A stretch of DNA of 64,000 nt from Gordonia pseudamarae (GTDB lineage: Bacteria > Actinomycetota > Actinomycetes > Mycobacteriales > Mycobacteriaceae), in the NCBI RefSeq assembly GCF_025273675.1, contig NZ_CP045809.1:310001-374000 (forward strand), read 5' to 3'. Shown here piece after piece: positions 26,025 through 34,684 of the stretch. The notes under the pieces were generated by a model. It saw nothing but the letters and a program-made list of their open reading frames with translations. It was not told where the DNA came from and did no database searches. A program made the translations under genes and the position numbers. Each line of letters begins with the position of its first letter. The first letter of the stretch is position 1.

Positions 26025-26247
26025 CATGTGACACGTGTAACACGGGTGCCGGTGGTTTCGACATACCCGACAGAGTCCACGGCGGTCACGCGACCGCGGC
26101 TGGACGAGGCAGGCGCCCGTGAGCGCCGGAACCCGGTGAGCAGACATCGATCTCGCCGGGTTTCGGGGCTCGTCGCCTCTGATTGTCGACTTCGTGCCGA
26201 CCTCCCTCGACCGGCGAACTCCGTGCGGCTCGGAGATGGGAGACGTC

Positions 26248-26757
26248 ATGTGGAGATCGATGCGCCGGCGGTCATCGGCCGGAAGCCTCGCGGCCTGTCT
26301 GGGGGCGCTGGCACTGGCAGGAGGGGTCACCGTCGCGGCGGCGGGTGCGGCCGACGCCGCACCGGGTGGACCGTCCTATTTCTCGGCGGCCGGATTCAAC
26401 TGTGCCATCGCGGAAAACGGAAATGTGGGCTGCGACCTCGGCCGCTCGGTGCCGTTACAGCAATACCTCGGCATCGGCAATGCGAGCATCTACATTCCCC
26501 GGGGCGTGCGGCAGATGGTGATCGATAACCCGTGGACGCCCGCGCGTCCGGGACTGGGGATAGGGACTCCGTTCACCCGGTCCGGCGGCAACCCGCCGAT
26601 CGAGACGGTGGGCGTACCCACCGGATCGGGGGCCACCGCCGGATACAAGGTGTCGCGCGGCGGATCGAGCTGTTACACCGGCTTTCACGGTGCCTTCTAC
26701 TGCACCGGACCGGGTGGGCACGGCTTCAATTACTACATCATGATCACCGCCAGCTGA
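26248..26757 (+). CDS. Secreted protein of unknown function
   Basis: 169 residues from ATG 26248, with a GGGAG site upstream. A signal peptide (basic start, then a core around LAACLGALALAGGVTVAAAG) should be cut after the ADA near residue 34. The mature part has four cysteines, likely two disulfides, and is Gly-rich. No known domain. The 223 bp upstream hold a REP-like remnant (GGTTTCGGGGCTCGTCGC near 26158). A 14-bp duplication covers the stop codon. Confidence 0.65.
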   Translation: MWRSMRRRSSAGSLAACLGALALAGGVTVAAAGAADAAPGGPSYFSAAGFNCAIAENGNVGCDLGRSVPLQQYLGIGNASIYIPRGVRQMVIDNPWTPARPGLGIGTPFTRSGGNPPIETVGVPTGSGATAGYKVSRGGSSCYTGFHGAFYCTGPGGHGFNYYIMITAS

Positions 26758-26784
26758 TCACCGCCAGCTGATCACCGCGCCGGC

Positions 26785-27621
26785 TCAGTCGGCGGTGCGG
26801 CGGTTGTAGGCACGCAGCGCGAACGGGGCGAAGGTCGCCGTCAGCGCCACCGACCAGATGATCGTGGCCAGTACCGGATACTGTAGCGGCAGTGCGGCAT
26901 CGGGCATCTCCGGACCATTGCCCCACGAGATACGCAACGCCTGGACGAGCGCCGACATCGGGTTCCATTCGGCGATCACCTCCAGCACGTCGGGCATCGG
27001 TTCGGTGGGCACGAAGGCGTTGGACAGGAAGCTCAGCGGGAACAGCGTGGAGAACAGGAACCCGTTGACCGCTTCGACGCTGCGCAGCCACGATCCGACG
27101 AGGATGCCGAACCAGATCATCCCGCAACCGAACAGCAGCACCAGCGCGAAACCGATGACACCGTCGAGCAGGCTCGTGCGGATCCGCCATCCGATGAGCA
27201 GGCCGGTCAGTGCCATCACCACGATGCCGATCGACGAATGCAGCAGGCTCGCCAGCGCGCGACCGACCAGCACCGACGACCGCCGGATGGGCAGTGACCG
27301 GAAGCGGTCGATGATGCCCTTCTCCAGGTCGCCGGTCAGGCCCGAGGCCACGATGAACGCGGTGAACATCATGGTCTGGCCCATGATGCCGGGCAGCAGG
27401 AACTCCTTGTACGAGGCGCCGGGCACGTCGATCGCGGCGCCGAACACGAACGCGAACAGCAGCACGAACATGATCGGCTGGATGGTCACGTCCGACAGCA
27501 TCTCGGGCATGCGTTTGGTGTAGATCAGATTGCGCCACACCATAAGTCGTGATTGTTGCCATAGTGAGGTCGGTTGGGCCGGGGTCGGCGGTCGTGTCGA
27601 GGTGATGGATTCACCGGTCAT
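26785..27621 (-). CDS. ABC-2 type transporter permease (DrrB-like)
   Basis: 278 residues with six membrane helices of the ABC-2 family. The conserved amphipathic segment GDLEKGIIDRFRSLPIRRSSVLVGR and the later NGFLFSTLFPLSFLSNAFVP are typical of DrrB/NodJ-type permeases for drug or lipid export. It overlaps the ATPase gene by four bases (ATGA), so the two form one exporter. The substrate is unknown; daunorubicin-type names come only from family similarity. Confidence 0.9.
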   Translation of the reverse strand: MTGESITSTRPPTPAQPTSLWQQSRLMVWRNLIYTKRMPEMLSDVTIQPIMFVLLFAFVFGAAIDVPGASYKEFLLPGIMGQTMMFTAFIVASGLTGDLEKGIIDRFRSLPIRRSSVLVGRALASLLHSSIGIVVMALTGLLIGWRIRTSLLDGVIGFALVLLFGCGMIWFGILVGSWLRSVEAVNGFLFSTLFPLSFLSNAFVPTEPMPDVLEVIAEWNPMSALVQALRISWGNGPEMPDAALPLQYPVLATIIWSVALTATFAPFALRAYNRRTAD

Positions 27622-28673
27622 CGTGACTTCTCCTCAGAACCGGCCGCACTGGTGGCGAGCTCCGATTCGGTTGTGTCCTTGTTGTCGTCGTCGGGGTTCT
27701 CGTCGTCGGCGGCGCGGTGTCCGGTGAGCGCCAGGAACACGTCGTCCAGGCTCGGCCGGGCCAGTCCGAGGTCGTCGACGGCGATGTTGCTGTCGTCGAG
27801 CCGGCCCGCCACCCGCGTCAGGTCGGCGAGCCCGTTGGCCGGGGCGGTGATCCGGCGGGCGTTGCGGTCGATGAACACCTCCGCGGTGGAGCCCGTCCTG
27901 GCGCATGTGCGCAGCAGCGCGGCGGCGGCGTCGATGTCGTCGGCATCGGACACGGTGAGTTCGAGGCTGGCGGCCCCGGCCTGGTCCTTGAGCTGCAGTG
28001 GCGTGCCGTGCGCGATCACCTCGCCCCTGTCGATGACGACGATGTCGTCGGCGAGTTGGTCGGCCTCCTCCAGGTACTGGGTGGTGAGCAACAGGGTGGT
28101 TCCGTCATTTACCAATGCGCGCAACACATCCCACAGTTCGTTTCGGCTGCGCGGGTCGAGCCCGGTCGTGGGTTCGTCGAGAAATAGGACCGGCGGGGCG
28201 GCGATGAGGCTGACCACGAGATCGAGTCGGCGGCGCATCCCGCCGGAATAGGAACGGACCTGTTCGTCGCCGGCCTCGGTGAGGGAGAACTGTTCGAGCA
28301 GTTCGTCGCCGCGCCGGGTCAGTTCGCGACGGCCGATGCCGTACAGACCGCCGATGAGGCGGATGTTCTCGCGGCCGGTCAGGTACTCGTCGACGGTCGC
28401 GGCCTGGCCCGTCAATCCCATGTTGCGGCGAACCATGTCGGGCTCTGTCACGACGTCGTGGCCGACGATGCGGGCGCTGCCGCCGGTGGGTGGGGACAGG
28501 GTGGCCAGCATGCGCACCGTGGTGGTCTTGCCCGCGCCGTTCGGTCCGAGTAGTCCGAGGACCGAACCCTCGGGCACCGAGAAGCTCACTCCGTTCACTG
28601 CGGTGACGTCGCCGAAGCGTTTCACCAGGCTGTCCGCTTCGATGGCGAAGGTCGGTCGGGGGTGGGTGGTCAT
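27618..28673 (-). CDS. ABC transporter ATPase (DrrA-like)
   Basis: 351 residues. Walker A GLLGPNGAGKTTTVRML, the Q-loop in GLTGQAATVDEYLTGRENIR (typical of DrrA), signature YSGGMRRRLDL, Walker B PVLFLDEPTTGLDP. After about residue 230 comes the DrrA-type C-terminal domain and an acidic tail. It energises the permease encoded directly downstream and is likely first in a two-gene operon. Confidence 0.92.
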   Translation of the reverse strand: MTTHPRPTFAIEADSLVKRFGDVTAVNGVSFSVPEGSVLGLLGPNGAGKTTTVRMLATLSPPTGGSARIVGHDVVTEPDMVRRNMGLTGQAATVDEYLTGRENIRLIGGLYGIGRRELTRRGDELLEQFSLTEAGDEQVRSYSGGMRRRLDLVVSLIAAPPVLFLDEPTTGLDPRSRNELWDVLRALVNDGTTLLLTTQYLEEADQLADDIVVIDRGEVIAHGTPLQLKDQAGAASLELTVSDADDIDAAAALLRTCARTGSTAEVFIDRNARRITAPANGLADLTRVAGRLDDSNIAVDDLGLARPSLDDVFLALTGHRAADDENPDDDNKDTTESELATSAAGSEEKSR

Positions 28674-28814
28674 GGAAACCGAGGCTAGTTCGCAATGCGG
28701 ACAGGTGGCGACCTATTTTAGGCCCAAAGTCCGTTGTCGGTGGTTGTCACTTCTGCGTGCTCCGGCGCTATCGAGTCTGTGCGTTCCGCTACAGCGTGCT
28801 TTAGGTGCGAGAAA

Positions 28815-28830
28815 ATCCGATTATACGGAT
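28815..28830. promoter_or_regulatory. Inverted repeat before the molybdate regulator
   Basis: ATCCG-ATTATA-CGGAT forms 5-bp arms around an AT centre (16 bp) that also reads as a -10 region. It lies 12 bases before the regulator ATG and may be an autoregulatory site. Confidence 0.45.
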
Positions 28831-28842
28831 ATGGTTGTCGGC

Positions 28843-29247
28843 ATGTCTGCGGTAAAGATCAGTGAGGCGGCGTCGCTGCTCGGCGTCAGTGACGACACCG
28901 TACGGCGCTGGATCGCGGCCGGTGAGCTGCCGGCGACCACCGGTTCCGGCGTCACCACGGTCGACGGCGCGGCGCTCGCCGACCTCGCCCGCCGCAGGGC
29001 ACAAGAACCGGCCGACGACGGCAGCGGGGTGCTGCGGTCGGCCCGCAACCGGTTCACCGGCCTGGTCACCGATGTACGGACCGACGCCGTGATGGCCCAG
29101 GTCACCATGCAGTGCGGCCCATACGAGGTGACCTCACTGATGAGTACGGACGCGGTCCGGGAACTGGCGTTGGAGCCGGGCAGCGTCGCCACGGCAGTGG
29201 TCAAGGCGACGACAGTGATCGTCGAAGTAAAAGGAGAATCTCAATGA
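28843..29247 (+). CDS. Molybdate-responsive regulator: MerR-like HTH plus single Mop (TOBE) domain
   Basis: 134 residues. The N-terminal excisionase/MerR-like helix-turn-helix (KISEAASLLGVSDDTVRRWI) is followed from about residue 65 by a single molbindin domain (SARNRFTGLVTDVRTDAVMA and later VATAVVKATTVIVEV). This is the actinobacterial alternative to E. coli ModE, binding molybdate or tungstate and probably controlling modABC. The last codons overlap an ATG (29244) that has an AAAGGAG site, apparently the original modA start. An ATG at 28831 is an alternative start. The mod genes are now cut off by an IS110 insertion. Confidence 0.85.
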   Translation: MSAVKISEAASLLGVSDDTVRRWIAAGELPATTGSGVTTVDGAALADLARRRAQEPADDGSGVLRSARNRFTGLVTDVRTDAVMAQVTMQCGPYEVTSLMSTDAVRELALEPGSVATAVVKATTVIVEVKGESQ

Positions 29248-29288
29248 AGTTGTCAAGCCCCAGAGGGGGTGAGAATCGGAGGGTGTTG

Positions 29289-30503
29289 TCAGGCGGCCGC
29301 GCCGTGGACGTGGGTTGCGGAATCGGTTGTGGTGTAGGGCTTCTGGTCGCGGAGCATGGCCCATTGAACGTTGAGACGACGGCGTGCGAGCGCGATGACT
29401 GCTTGCACGTGTGTCTTGCCCTCGCGGCGTTTGCGTTGGTAGTAGACCTGCGAGACGGGATCGCGGTGTACTGCAACCTGCGCGGAGAGATAACAGGAAC
29501 GCAGCAGTCGGCGGCTGTAGTGCCGCGGCCGGTGCAGGTTGCCGCTGATCCGGCCGGAGTCGCGGGGAACTGGTGCCAGGCCCGCGACGCCAGCGAGGCG
29601 GTCGACGGTGCCGAAGACGGTCATGTCGCCGCCGGTGGCGGCGAGGAACTCTGCGGCCAGGATGGTCCCGAAGCCGGGCATGCTGGTCAGGATTTCGGCG
29701 TGCGGGTGGCGGCGAAATCGGTCCTCGATCAGCGCTTCGGTGTCGCTGATTTCGCTGTTGAGGGTCATCACCTCCTTGGCCAACCGAGCCACGATCTGCG
29801 CGGCGACCTGCTGACCGCGGACCGTGACGTGCTGCTGATGCGCCGCGTCCATGGCGGTCTGCGCGACCGCGGCTGCATTGCGCACCTTGCGGTTACGCAA
29901 CCAGGCCTCCAGTCGTGCGTGGCCCATACGGCGAATCGAATCGGGGGTCTGGTAGCCGGTCAACAAGGTCAACCCGGCCTTGGAACTGCTGTAGTCGATG
30001 GCTCGCTCGAGCGCAGGGAAGAACTCCAGCAAGGTGGCGCGCATCCGGTTGATTGCACGGGTGCGGTCGGCGACCAGGTCTGCCCGGCGGGCGGTCAGGA
30101 TCCTGAGGTCGACCGCGATGTCGTCACCCGGGCGCAGGGGTTGCAGGTCGCGGCGCATCCGCGCCTGATCGGCGATGACTGCCGCATCCTTAGCGTCGGA
30201 CTTACCGTCACCTCGGTAGCCCTTCGATGCGTGGTGCACGGTCCTGCCGGGCAGATAAAGCAGCCTCTGTTGCGCGTCGATCAGCAAAGCGATCAGCAGT
30301 GCCCCGCCGCCGGCGTTGAGGTCCATCGCCCAGGTGACCTCGCCACCGGCGGCAATGTCGCCGACCGTGGCGATCAGGTCAGTCAAGGCGGGTTCGTCGT
30401 TGTCGATCCGCCGCGACAAAAGTTGCTCCCCATCGGTATCGATTACAACGCAGTGATGCGCGGTCTTACCGGCGTCGACACCGGCCCATACTTGTCTCGC
30501 CAT
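29289..30503 (-). CDS. IS110 family transposase (DEDD/RuvC type)
   Basis: 404 residues. The N-terminal DEDD domain begins VWAGVDAGKTAHHCVVIDTDG (first catalytic Asp) and includes KSDAKDAAVIADQARM with further acidic residues. The C-terminal transposase_20 domain has LTSMPGFGTILAAEFLAATG and the serine of PRDSGRISG. It is full length and apparently intact. The ATG is preceded by a GGAGGT site. IS110 recombinases act with a bridge RNA made from the element's non-coding end. Confidence 0.95.
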   Translation of the reverse strand: MARQVWAGVDAGKTAHHCVVIDTDGEQLLSRRIDNDEPALTDLIATVGDIAAGGEVTWAMDLNAGGGALLIALLIDAQQRLLYLPGRTVHHASKGYRGDGKSDAKDAAVIADQARMRRDLQPLRPGDDIAVDLRILTARRADLVADRTRAINRMRATLLEFFPALERAIDYSSSKAGLTLLTGYQTPDSIRRMGHARLEAWLRNRKVRNAAAVAQTAMDAAHQQHVTVRGQQVAAQIVARLAKEVMTLNSEISDTEALIEDRFRRHPHAEILTSMPGFGTILAAEFLAATGGDMTVFGTVDRLAGVAGLAPVPRDSGRISGNLHRPRHYSRRLLRSCYLSAQVAVHRDPVSQVYYQRKRREGKTHVQAVIALARRRLNVQWAMLRDQKPYTTTDSATHVHGAAA

Positions 30504-30756
30504 TCGTGCCTACCTCCGGAGTCGTTGGTGAACAGTAGGAATCCCTGCAGACGACATCCCCGGCGTGTCCTTACACAGCGATCGCATCGCGTCTCTCAAT
30601 CAGCGGTCGAGTCGTCGCAGGACACCGGGCGGCCATTCTCCTTCAGCTGTACCCACCAGCAACACGATGACAGCCATACCCGGAGCCCCAGGGCAACTCA
30701 CAGCCTACGAAACCACAGGTCTCCGGTCACCCCATCTAGAAAGGTAAGGAACAACG
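30504..30756 (-). ncRNA. Candidate IS110 bridge RNA region
   Basis: The non-coding left end of the element, read on the minus strand from 30756 toward the transposase ATG. In IS110 elements this region makes a structured RNA whose two loops pair with donor and target DNA. I see no open frame here. The segment CTGAAGGAGAATGG (30631-30646 region) contains UGAAG, complementary to the CTTCA junction, and AAGGAGAAT, identical to the left flank. These short matches could be chance. The exact ends of the RNA were not determined. Confidence 0.45.
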
Positions 30757-31527
30757 ATGAAGAAGCTCGGGGCCGTGCTGGCCGCGACGGCACTCCTCAC
30801 GGTGGCGGGATGTTCGTCGGACGACGGCGATGACGCATCGCCCGGCACCACGCAGCCCGGGCCGGTGACGCTGAACGTGTCCGCCGCGGCCTCGTTGAAG
30901 AACACCTTCACCGCGATCGCCGGCGAGTTCGAGAAGCAGCACGACGGCGTGAGCGTGGCACTGTCGTTCGACGGATCGTCGACGCTGGTCAACCAGATCA
31001 AGCAGGGCGCGCCCGCCGACGTATTCGCCTCCGCCGACGAGAAGAACATGAACAAGCTCGGTGATCAGGCCACCGACCCGAAGATTTTCGCCACCAACAC
31101 CCTCGTCATCGTCACCGCTCCGGGAAATCCGAAGGGCATCGCATCCTTCGCCGACCTGAACAAGGAGGGGGTGACAACGGTGGTCTGCCAGTCGGCACAG
31201 CCATGCGGTAACGCCACCGGCACCGTCGAGGCCAACACCGGCGTCACGATCAAGGCCGCGTCCGAAGAGCAGTCCGTGACCGCAGTTCTCACCAAGGTCA
31301 CCACCGGGCAGGCCGACGCCGGGCTCGTGTACGTCACCGACGCCAAGGCCGCCGGTGACAAGGTGGCCACCGTGGACGACCCGGCGTTCGCCGACGTCGT
31401 CAACAAGTACCCGATCGCCACCGTGTCGGGCGCCGCCAACGATGCGCTCGGCAAGGAGTTCATCGAGCTCGTCACCGGTGCCGAAGGGCAGAAGATCCTG
31501 GGAGACGCGGGATTCGGGAAACCATGA
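30757..31527 (+). CDS. modA: Molybdate ABC transporter substrate-binding lipoprotein ModA
   Basis: 256 residues. A lipoprotein signal ends in TVAGC (Cys near residue 21). The mature protein begins VTLNVSAAASLKNTFTAIAG and contains the ligand-contacting SFDGSSTLVNQIKQGAPADV and later VTTGQADAGLVYVTDA, the ModA pattern for binding MoO4. The reading frame starts right at the IS110 junction; the IS end now provides the ribosome-binding site (AAGGTAAGGAA). It is followed by modB and modC. Confidence 0.93.
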   Translation: MKKLGAVLAATALLTVAGCSSDDGDDASPGTTQPGPVTLNVSAAASLKNTFTAIAGEFEKQHDGVSVALSFDGSSTLVNQIKQGAPADVFASADEKNMNKLGDQATDPKIFATNTLVIVTAPGNPKGIASFADLNKEGVTTVVCQSAQPCGNATGTVEANTGVTIKAASEEQSVTAVLTKVTTGQADAGLVYVTDAKAAGDKVATVDDPAFADVVNKYPIATVSGAANDALGKEFIELVTGAEGQKILGDAGFGKP

Positions 31528-31540
31528 GACGAGCCCCACG

Positions 31541-32455
31541 GTGACCGTGGGCGGACCGCGCCGGGCGAGCGGAGCGACGGGGAATGTTACCGGGGCGAGC
31601 GGAGCGACGGGGAATGTTACCGGGGCGAGCAGAGCGACGGGGAATGTTACTTTCCGGAACCGGATCTCGGGTCTGCCCGCCCCCTGGTGGGTGTATCTGA
31701 TTGCGGCGGTCGGGGTCACGGTGATCGTGCTCCCGCCGCTCGCGTTGGTGCTCAAGACCCCGTGGGACACCTTCATCGAGCAGGTGACCTCCCAGTCGTC
31801 GCGGGACGCGCTGCGGTTGTCGTTGCAGACGGCGGCCGCCACCACCGTGTTGTGTGTACTGCTGGGTGTGCCGATGGCGGTGGTGTTCTCCCGCCATGAC
31901 GGACTGCTGGTGCGGGTCATCCGCTCGTTGGTGTTGCTTCCGCTGGTGCTGCCCCCGGTCGTTGGTGGTCTGGCGTTGCTGTACACGTTCGGGCGGCTCG
32001 GGATTCTCGGCGGGCCGATGCGGGAGGCCGGCATCGACATCGCGTTCACCACCACCGCTGTGATCCTGGCACAAACCTTTGTGGCACTGCCCTTTATGGT
32101 GATCAGTGTCGAGGGGGCGCTGCGCACCGCCGGTACCCGGTACGAGGACGTGGCCGCGACGCTCGGGGCCTCACCGACACGGGTGCTGTGGAAGGTGACG
32201 GTCCCGTTGGTCGCGCCGTCGGTGCTCGCGGGTCTGGTGCTGTCCTTCGCGCGGGCGCTCGGCGAATTCGGCGCCACCATCACCTTCGCCGGCAACGCGC
32301 CCGGTGTCACCCAGACCGCGCCCCTGGCCATCTACGTCGCGGCCATCGACGATCCGCAACAGGCCATCCCCATGTCGCTTCTGCTGGTGCTGATCTCGTT
32401 GATCGTGGTGGTCGGGGTGCACAGCCGCCGTCGGAGGGGTGTTTCGCGTGGCTGA
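31541..32455 (+). CDS. modB: Molybdate ABC transporter permease ModB
   Basis: 304 residues if begun at GTG 31541. Membrane part with the ModB/CysTW fold: VLLPLVLPPVVGGLALLYTF, then the ATPase-contact loop YEDVAATLGASPTRVLWKVTVPL (EAA motif) and ALGEFGATITFAGN. The N-terminal tail is abnormal: three copies of a Gly-Ala-Ser-Gly-Ala-Thr-Gly-Asn-Val-Thr unit encoded by a 30-bp repeat precede the first helix. The start is uncertain. An ATG at 31524 overlaps the modA stop in the usual coupled way but opens a frame of only six codons. Confidence 0.85.
   Translation: MTVGGPRRASGATGNVTGASGATGNVTGASRATGNVTFRNRISGLPAPWWVYLIAAVGVTVIVLPPLALVLKTPWDTFIEQVTSQSSRDALRLSLQTAAATTVLCVLLGVPMAVVFSRHDGLLVRVIRSLVLLPLVLPPVVGGLALLYTFGRLGILGGPMREAGIDIAFTTTAVILAQTFVALPFMVISVEGALRTAGTRYEDVAATLGASPTRVLWKVTVPLVAPSVLAGLVLSFARALGEFGATITFAGNAPGVTQTAPLAIYVAAIDDPQQAIPMSLLLVLISLIVVVGVHSRRRRGVSRG
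31561..31650 (+). repeat. 30-bp tandem repeat in the 5' end of modB
   Basis: Three copies (31561-31590, 31591-31620, 31621-31650) with two mismatches in all. The core GGCGAGCGGAGCGACGGGG is the same as in the ligD repeat at 10919-10997 but with a 30-bp period. Both lengths are multiples of three, so the host frames are kept. Confidence 0.92.
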
Positions 32456-33524
32456 TCTTGTGGTCGACATCCAGAACACGGTGCCGCCGTTGCGGATCGA
32501 GAATCGGTTCGCAGCGGGATCGACGACGGCGGTGGTCGGGCCCAACGGGTCGGGAAAGACGACGCTGCTGCGCGTGCTCGCCGGGCTGGTCCCGGGCGAC
32601 GACGATTCCCGGATCGCACTGGGCGATCAAGTGTTCCGGGACCGCACGACGGTGGTTCCGGCGTATCGCCGCGGGGTGGCGATGCTGTCACAGGACGCCG
32701 GGCTGTTCCCGCACCTGAGTGTGCGGTCCAATGTGGCGTTCGCGCCGTCGGCGCAGCATCTTTCGCGGGCAGAGGTCACGAGCCGGGTGGACCGGTGGAT
32801 GGCCGCCACCGGAATCGCCGAACTGGCCGACCGCAAACCGGGGCAATTGTCCGGCGGGCAGGCGCAGCGGGTGGCGATCGCCCGGGCGCTGGCCGCGCAG
32901 CCTCGAATCCTGTTGTTGGACGAACCGTTCCGCGCACTCGATGTTGACGTTGCCGGTAGGCTGCGGGCACTGCTGCGGACGATTCTGGCGGACCGGTCGC
33001 GCATCACGGTCATGGTCACCCACGACCTCGTCGACGCGGTGACACTCGCCGACGAGATCCTGGTGATCGAATCCGGGCGGGTCGCCGAGTCCGGGCCCAC
33101 CACCGATGTGCTGACCAGTCCGGCAAGCCGATTCACCGCCACCCTGTCGGGGCTGAACCTGTTCGTCGGCACCGCCGACGAGACGGCCGGGGTGTGCGAC
33201 GACGCCGGTCACCGGGTCGGCGGAACGGCCGGCGGTGCGGTGACGCCGGGGGAGCGGGCCGCCGCCGCGTTCTCTCCGCGCGCGGTCGCGATCTATCTAC
33301 ACGCGGCGGCGGGGTCACCGCGAACGATGTTGCCGGGCACCGTCGTCGATGTCGCACCGCGCGGTGAGCACGCGCTGGTGCGCTGCGATGTGGGTGGGCA
33401 GTCGGTGGCCGCCGAGGTCACCTGGGCGGCGGTCGCCGATCTGGCGCTGACCGCGGGTCTGGCAGTGGAACTGGTGGTCAAGGCAGCCGACGTGCGGGTA
33501 TACGGACTCGCCGCCGGAGCCTAG
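32448..33524 (+). CDS. modC: Molybdate ABC transporter ATPase ModC
   Basis: 358 residues. Walker A VVGPNGSGKTTLLRVLAGL, signature LSGGQAQRVAIARALA, Walker B ILLLDEPFRALDVD, then H-loop MVTHDLVDAV. The C-terminal part (about residue 285 on, PGTVVDVAPRGEHALVRCDV) is the Mop/TOBE domain that binds molybdate in ModC. Start GTG 32448 follows GGAGGGG by eight bases and overlaps modB by eight; GTG 32439 is possible. It powers uptake through ModB. Confidence 0.93.
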   Translation: MADLVVDIQNTVPPLRIENRFAAGSTTAVVGPNGSGKTTLLRVLAGLVPGDDDSRIALGDQVFRDRTTVVPAYRRGVAMLSQDAGLFPHLSVRSNVAFAPSAQHLSRAEVTSRVDRWMAATGIAELADRKPGQLSGGQAQRVAIARALAAQPRILLLDEPFRALDVDVAGRLRALLRTILADRSRITVMVTHDLVDAVTLADEILVIESGRVAESGPTTDVLTSPASRFTATLSGLNLFVGTADETAGVCDDAGHRVGGTAGGAVTPGERAAAAFSPRAVAIYLHAAAGSPRTMLPGTVVDVAPRGEHALVRCDVGGQSVAAEVTWAAVADLALTAGLAVELVVKAADVRVYGLAAGA

Positions 33525-33617
33525 CCGGACCTTGTGGATGCGGCCGGGTGTGGAGCAGGCGATCGCGACCGCATCGCGCTGACCGGCGCGTCGTTCGAGA
33601 AACGCGTGCTTCGAACG

Positions 33618-34670
33618 CTACTCGTCGTGATCCGCGCCGGAACGTCTGTGCTTGCGGCTCTTCCGCGGAGTGGCCGGTTCGACGTTGTAGGCCTTCAGTC
33701 GTCGGTAGCCGCGAACCCGCAGCGGCGAAATGGGGCGGATGCGGAACGCCTCGGCCTCTTCCGGGGTGAGATCCTCGACGAGGATCTCGTCGACCAGAAC
33801 GGTGCCGGGGTAGGCCGATCCGCAGAGGCGGGCGGCGATGTTGACCGGCTCGCCGAATACATCGCCGAGCCGACTGAGGACATGGCCGCGGGCCAGTCCG
33901 ACGCGGATCTGGGGCAGGATGTCGTCGTCGGCGAGCGCCTGCAGCGTGACACCGATGACGGCGGCCGCCGACGGCGACGGGACGGTGAACATGACCGCGT
34001 CGCCGAGGGTCTTGATGACCTTGCCGCCGTGTGCTGCCACCACCTCGTGCACGTTTTCCTCGAAACTCTCCAGAAGTTCTTCGAGTTCGTACAGCGCGAT
34101 CCGCCGCGACAGGCTGGTGTATCCGACGATGTCGACGAATCCGACCACGGTATCGACCTGTTCGTCGCTGGGCTGCTCGATGTCTCGGCGCAGATTCAGG
34201 TCCAGGTGGCGACGCCAGATGAGCGTCTGCAGGTGTGAGAGTGCCTCGATCGCGTCCGTGAGCGGCACGGTGAACAGGGGATCGGCGGCCAGTTCGGCGA
34301 TCTGCTCGGCCTGCCAGTCGGCCAGGCGTGTGGTCATCTGGCCGATGGCCCTGGCGGCGGCGATCTGCGACCGCGGTGACAGGCAGGAATCGGGGCCGAT
34401 GAACAGTGTGAACGCGTCCAGATCGGCCTGCGAGAAGATCTTCTCCGAGGTCTCGTACTGGGCGAACCCGAAGGCGTTCCAGATCCGGTCGGCCTGCTCC
34501 GGGAGCACCTTCAGCGCGGCGACCAACTCCTCGCGGGTGTAGTCGGGGTCGGGGTTGTACAGCGGCGGCGGGACGAGGTCGCGCCGGGTGACGGCGTCCT
34601 CGATGGGTTCGGTCTCCTTGCGCCGGAGCCGATCCGCCGCGCGCCGGTCGTCCGGCGCGCGATCAGCCAC
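33618..34670 (-). CDS. Class III adenylate cyclase with N-terminal regulatory domain
   Basis: 350 residues, GTG start. The catalytic domain begins VVGFVDIVGYTSLSR (metal-binding Asp near 180) and has VIKTLGDAVMF (Lys 220 and Asp 224) and EPVNIAARLCGSAYPG (Asn and Arg of the transition state). It should make cAMP. The first 170 residues lack membrane helices and resemble the autoinhibitory pH-sensing domain of mycobacterial Rv1264. The C-terminus is a basic tail (PRKSRKHRRS). It stands between modC (convergent) and a TetR gene. Confidence 0.9.
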   Translation of the reverse strand: MADRAPDDRRAADRLRRKETEPIEDAVTRRDLVPPPLYNPDPDYTREELVAALKVLPEQADRIWNAFGFAQYETSEKIFSQADLDAFTLFIGPDSCLSPRSQIAAARAIGQMTTRLADWQAEQIAELAADPLFTVPLTDAIEALSHLQTLIWRRHLDLNLRRDIEQPSDEQVDTVVGFVDIVGYTSLSRRIALYELEELLESFEENVHEVVAAHGGKVIKTLGDAVMFTVPSPSAAAVIGVTLQALADDDILPQIRVGLARGHVLSRLGDVFGEPVNIAARLCGSAYPGTVLVDEILVEDLTPEEAEAFRIRPISPLRVRGYRRLKAYNVEPATPRKSRKHRRSGADHDE

Positions 34671-34684
34671 CCGCTACCCCCTGC

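Larger units (their letters stand above)
29250..30756 (-). mobile_element. IS110-family insertion sequence at the modA start
   Basis: About 1.5 kb. The hexamer ATGAAG flanks it on both sides (29244-29249 and 30757-30762). Joining the two flanks through one copy restores AAAGGAG-n7-ATGAAGAAGCTC, that is the regulator stop overlapping the modA start. The long non-coding end lies upstream of the transposase (about 253 bp) and the short end downstream (39 bp), the layout of the IS110 group rather than IS1111. On the transposase strand the repeat reads CTTCAT and so contains CT, the core dinucleotide known for IS110-type recombination. Ends are inferred, not proven. Confidence 0.8.

Noticed and set aside
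31561..31650. CRISPR-like array
   Set aside because: The 30-bp units are directly abutting without spacers, so it is a tandem repeat.
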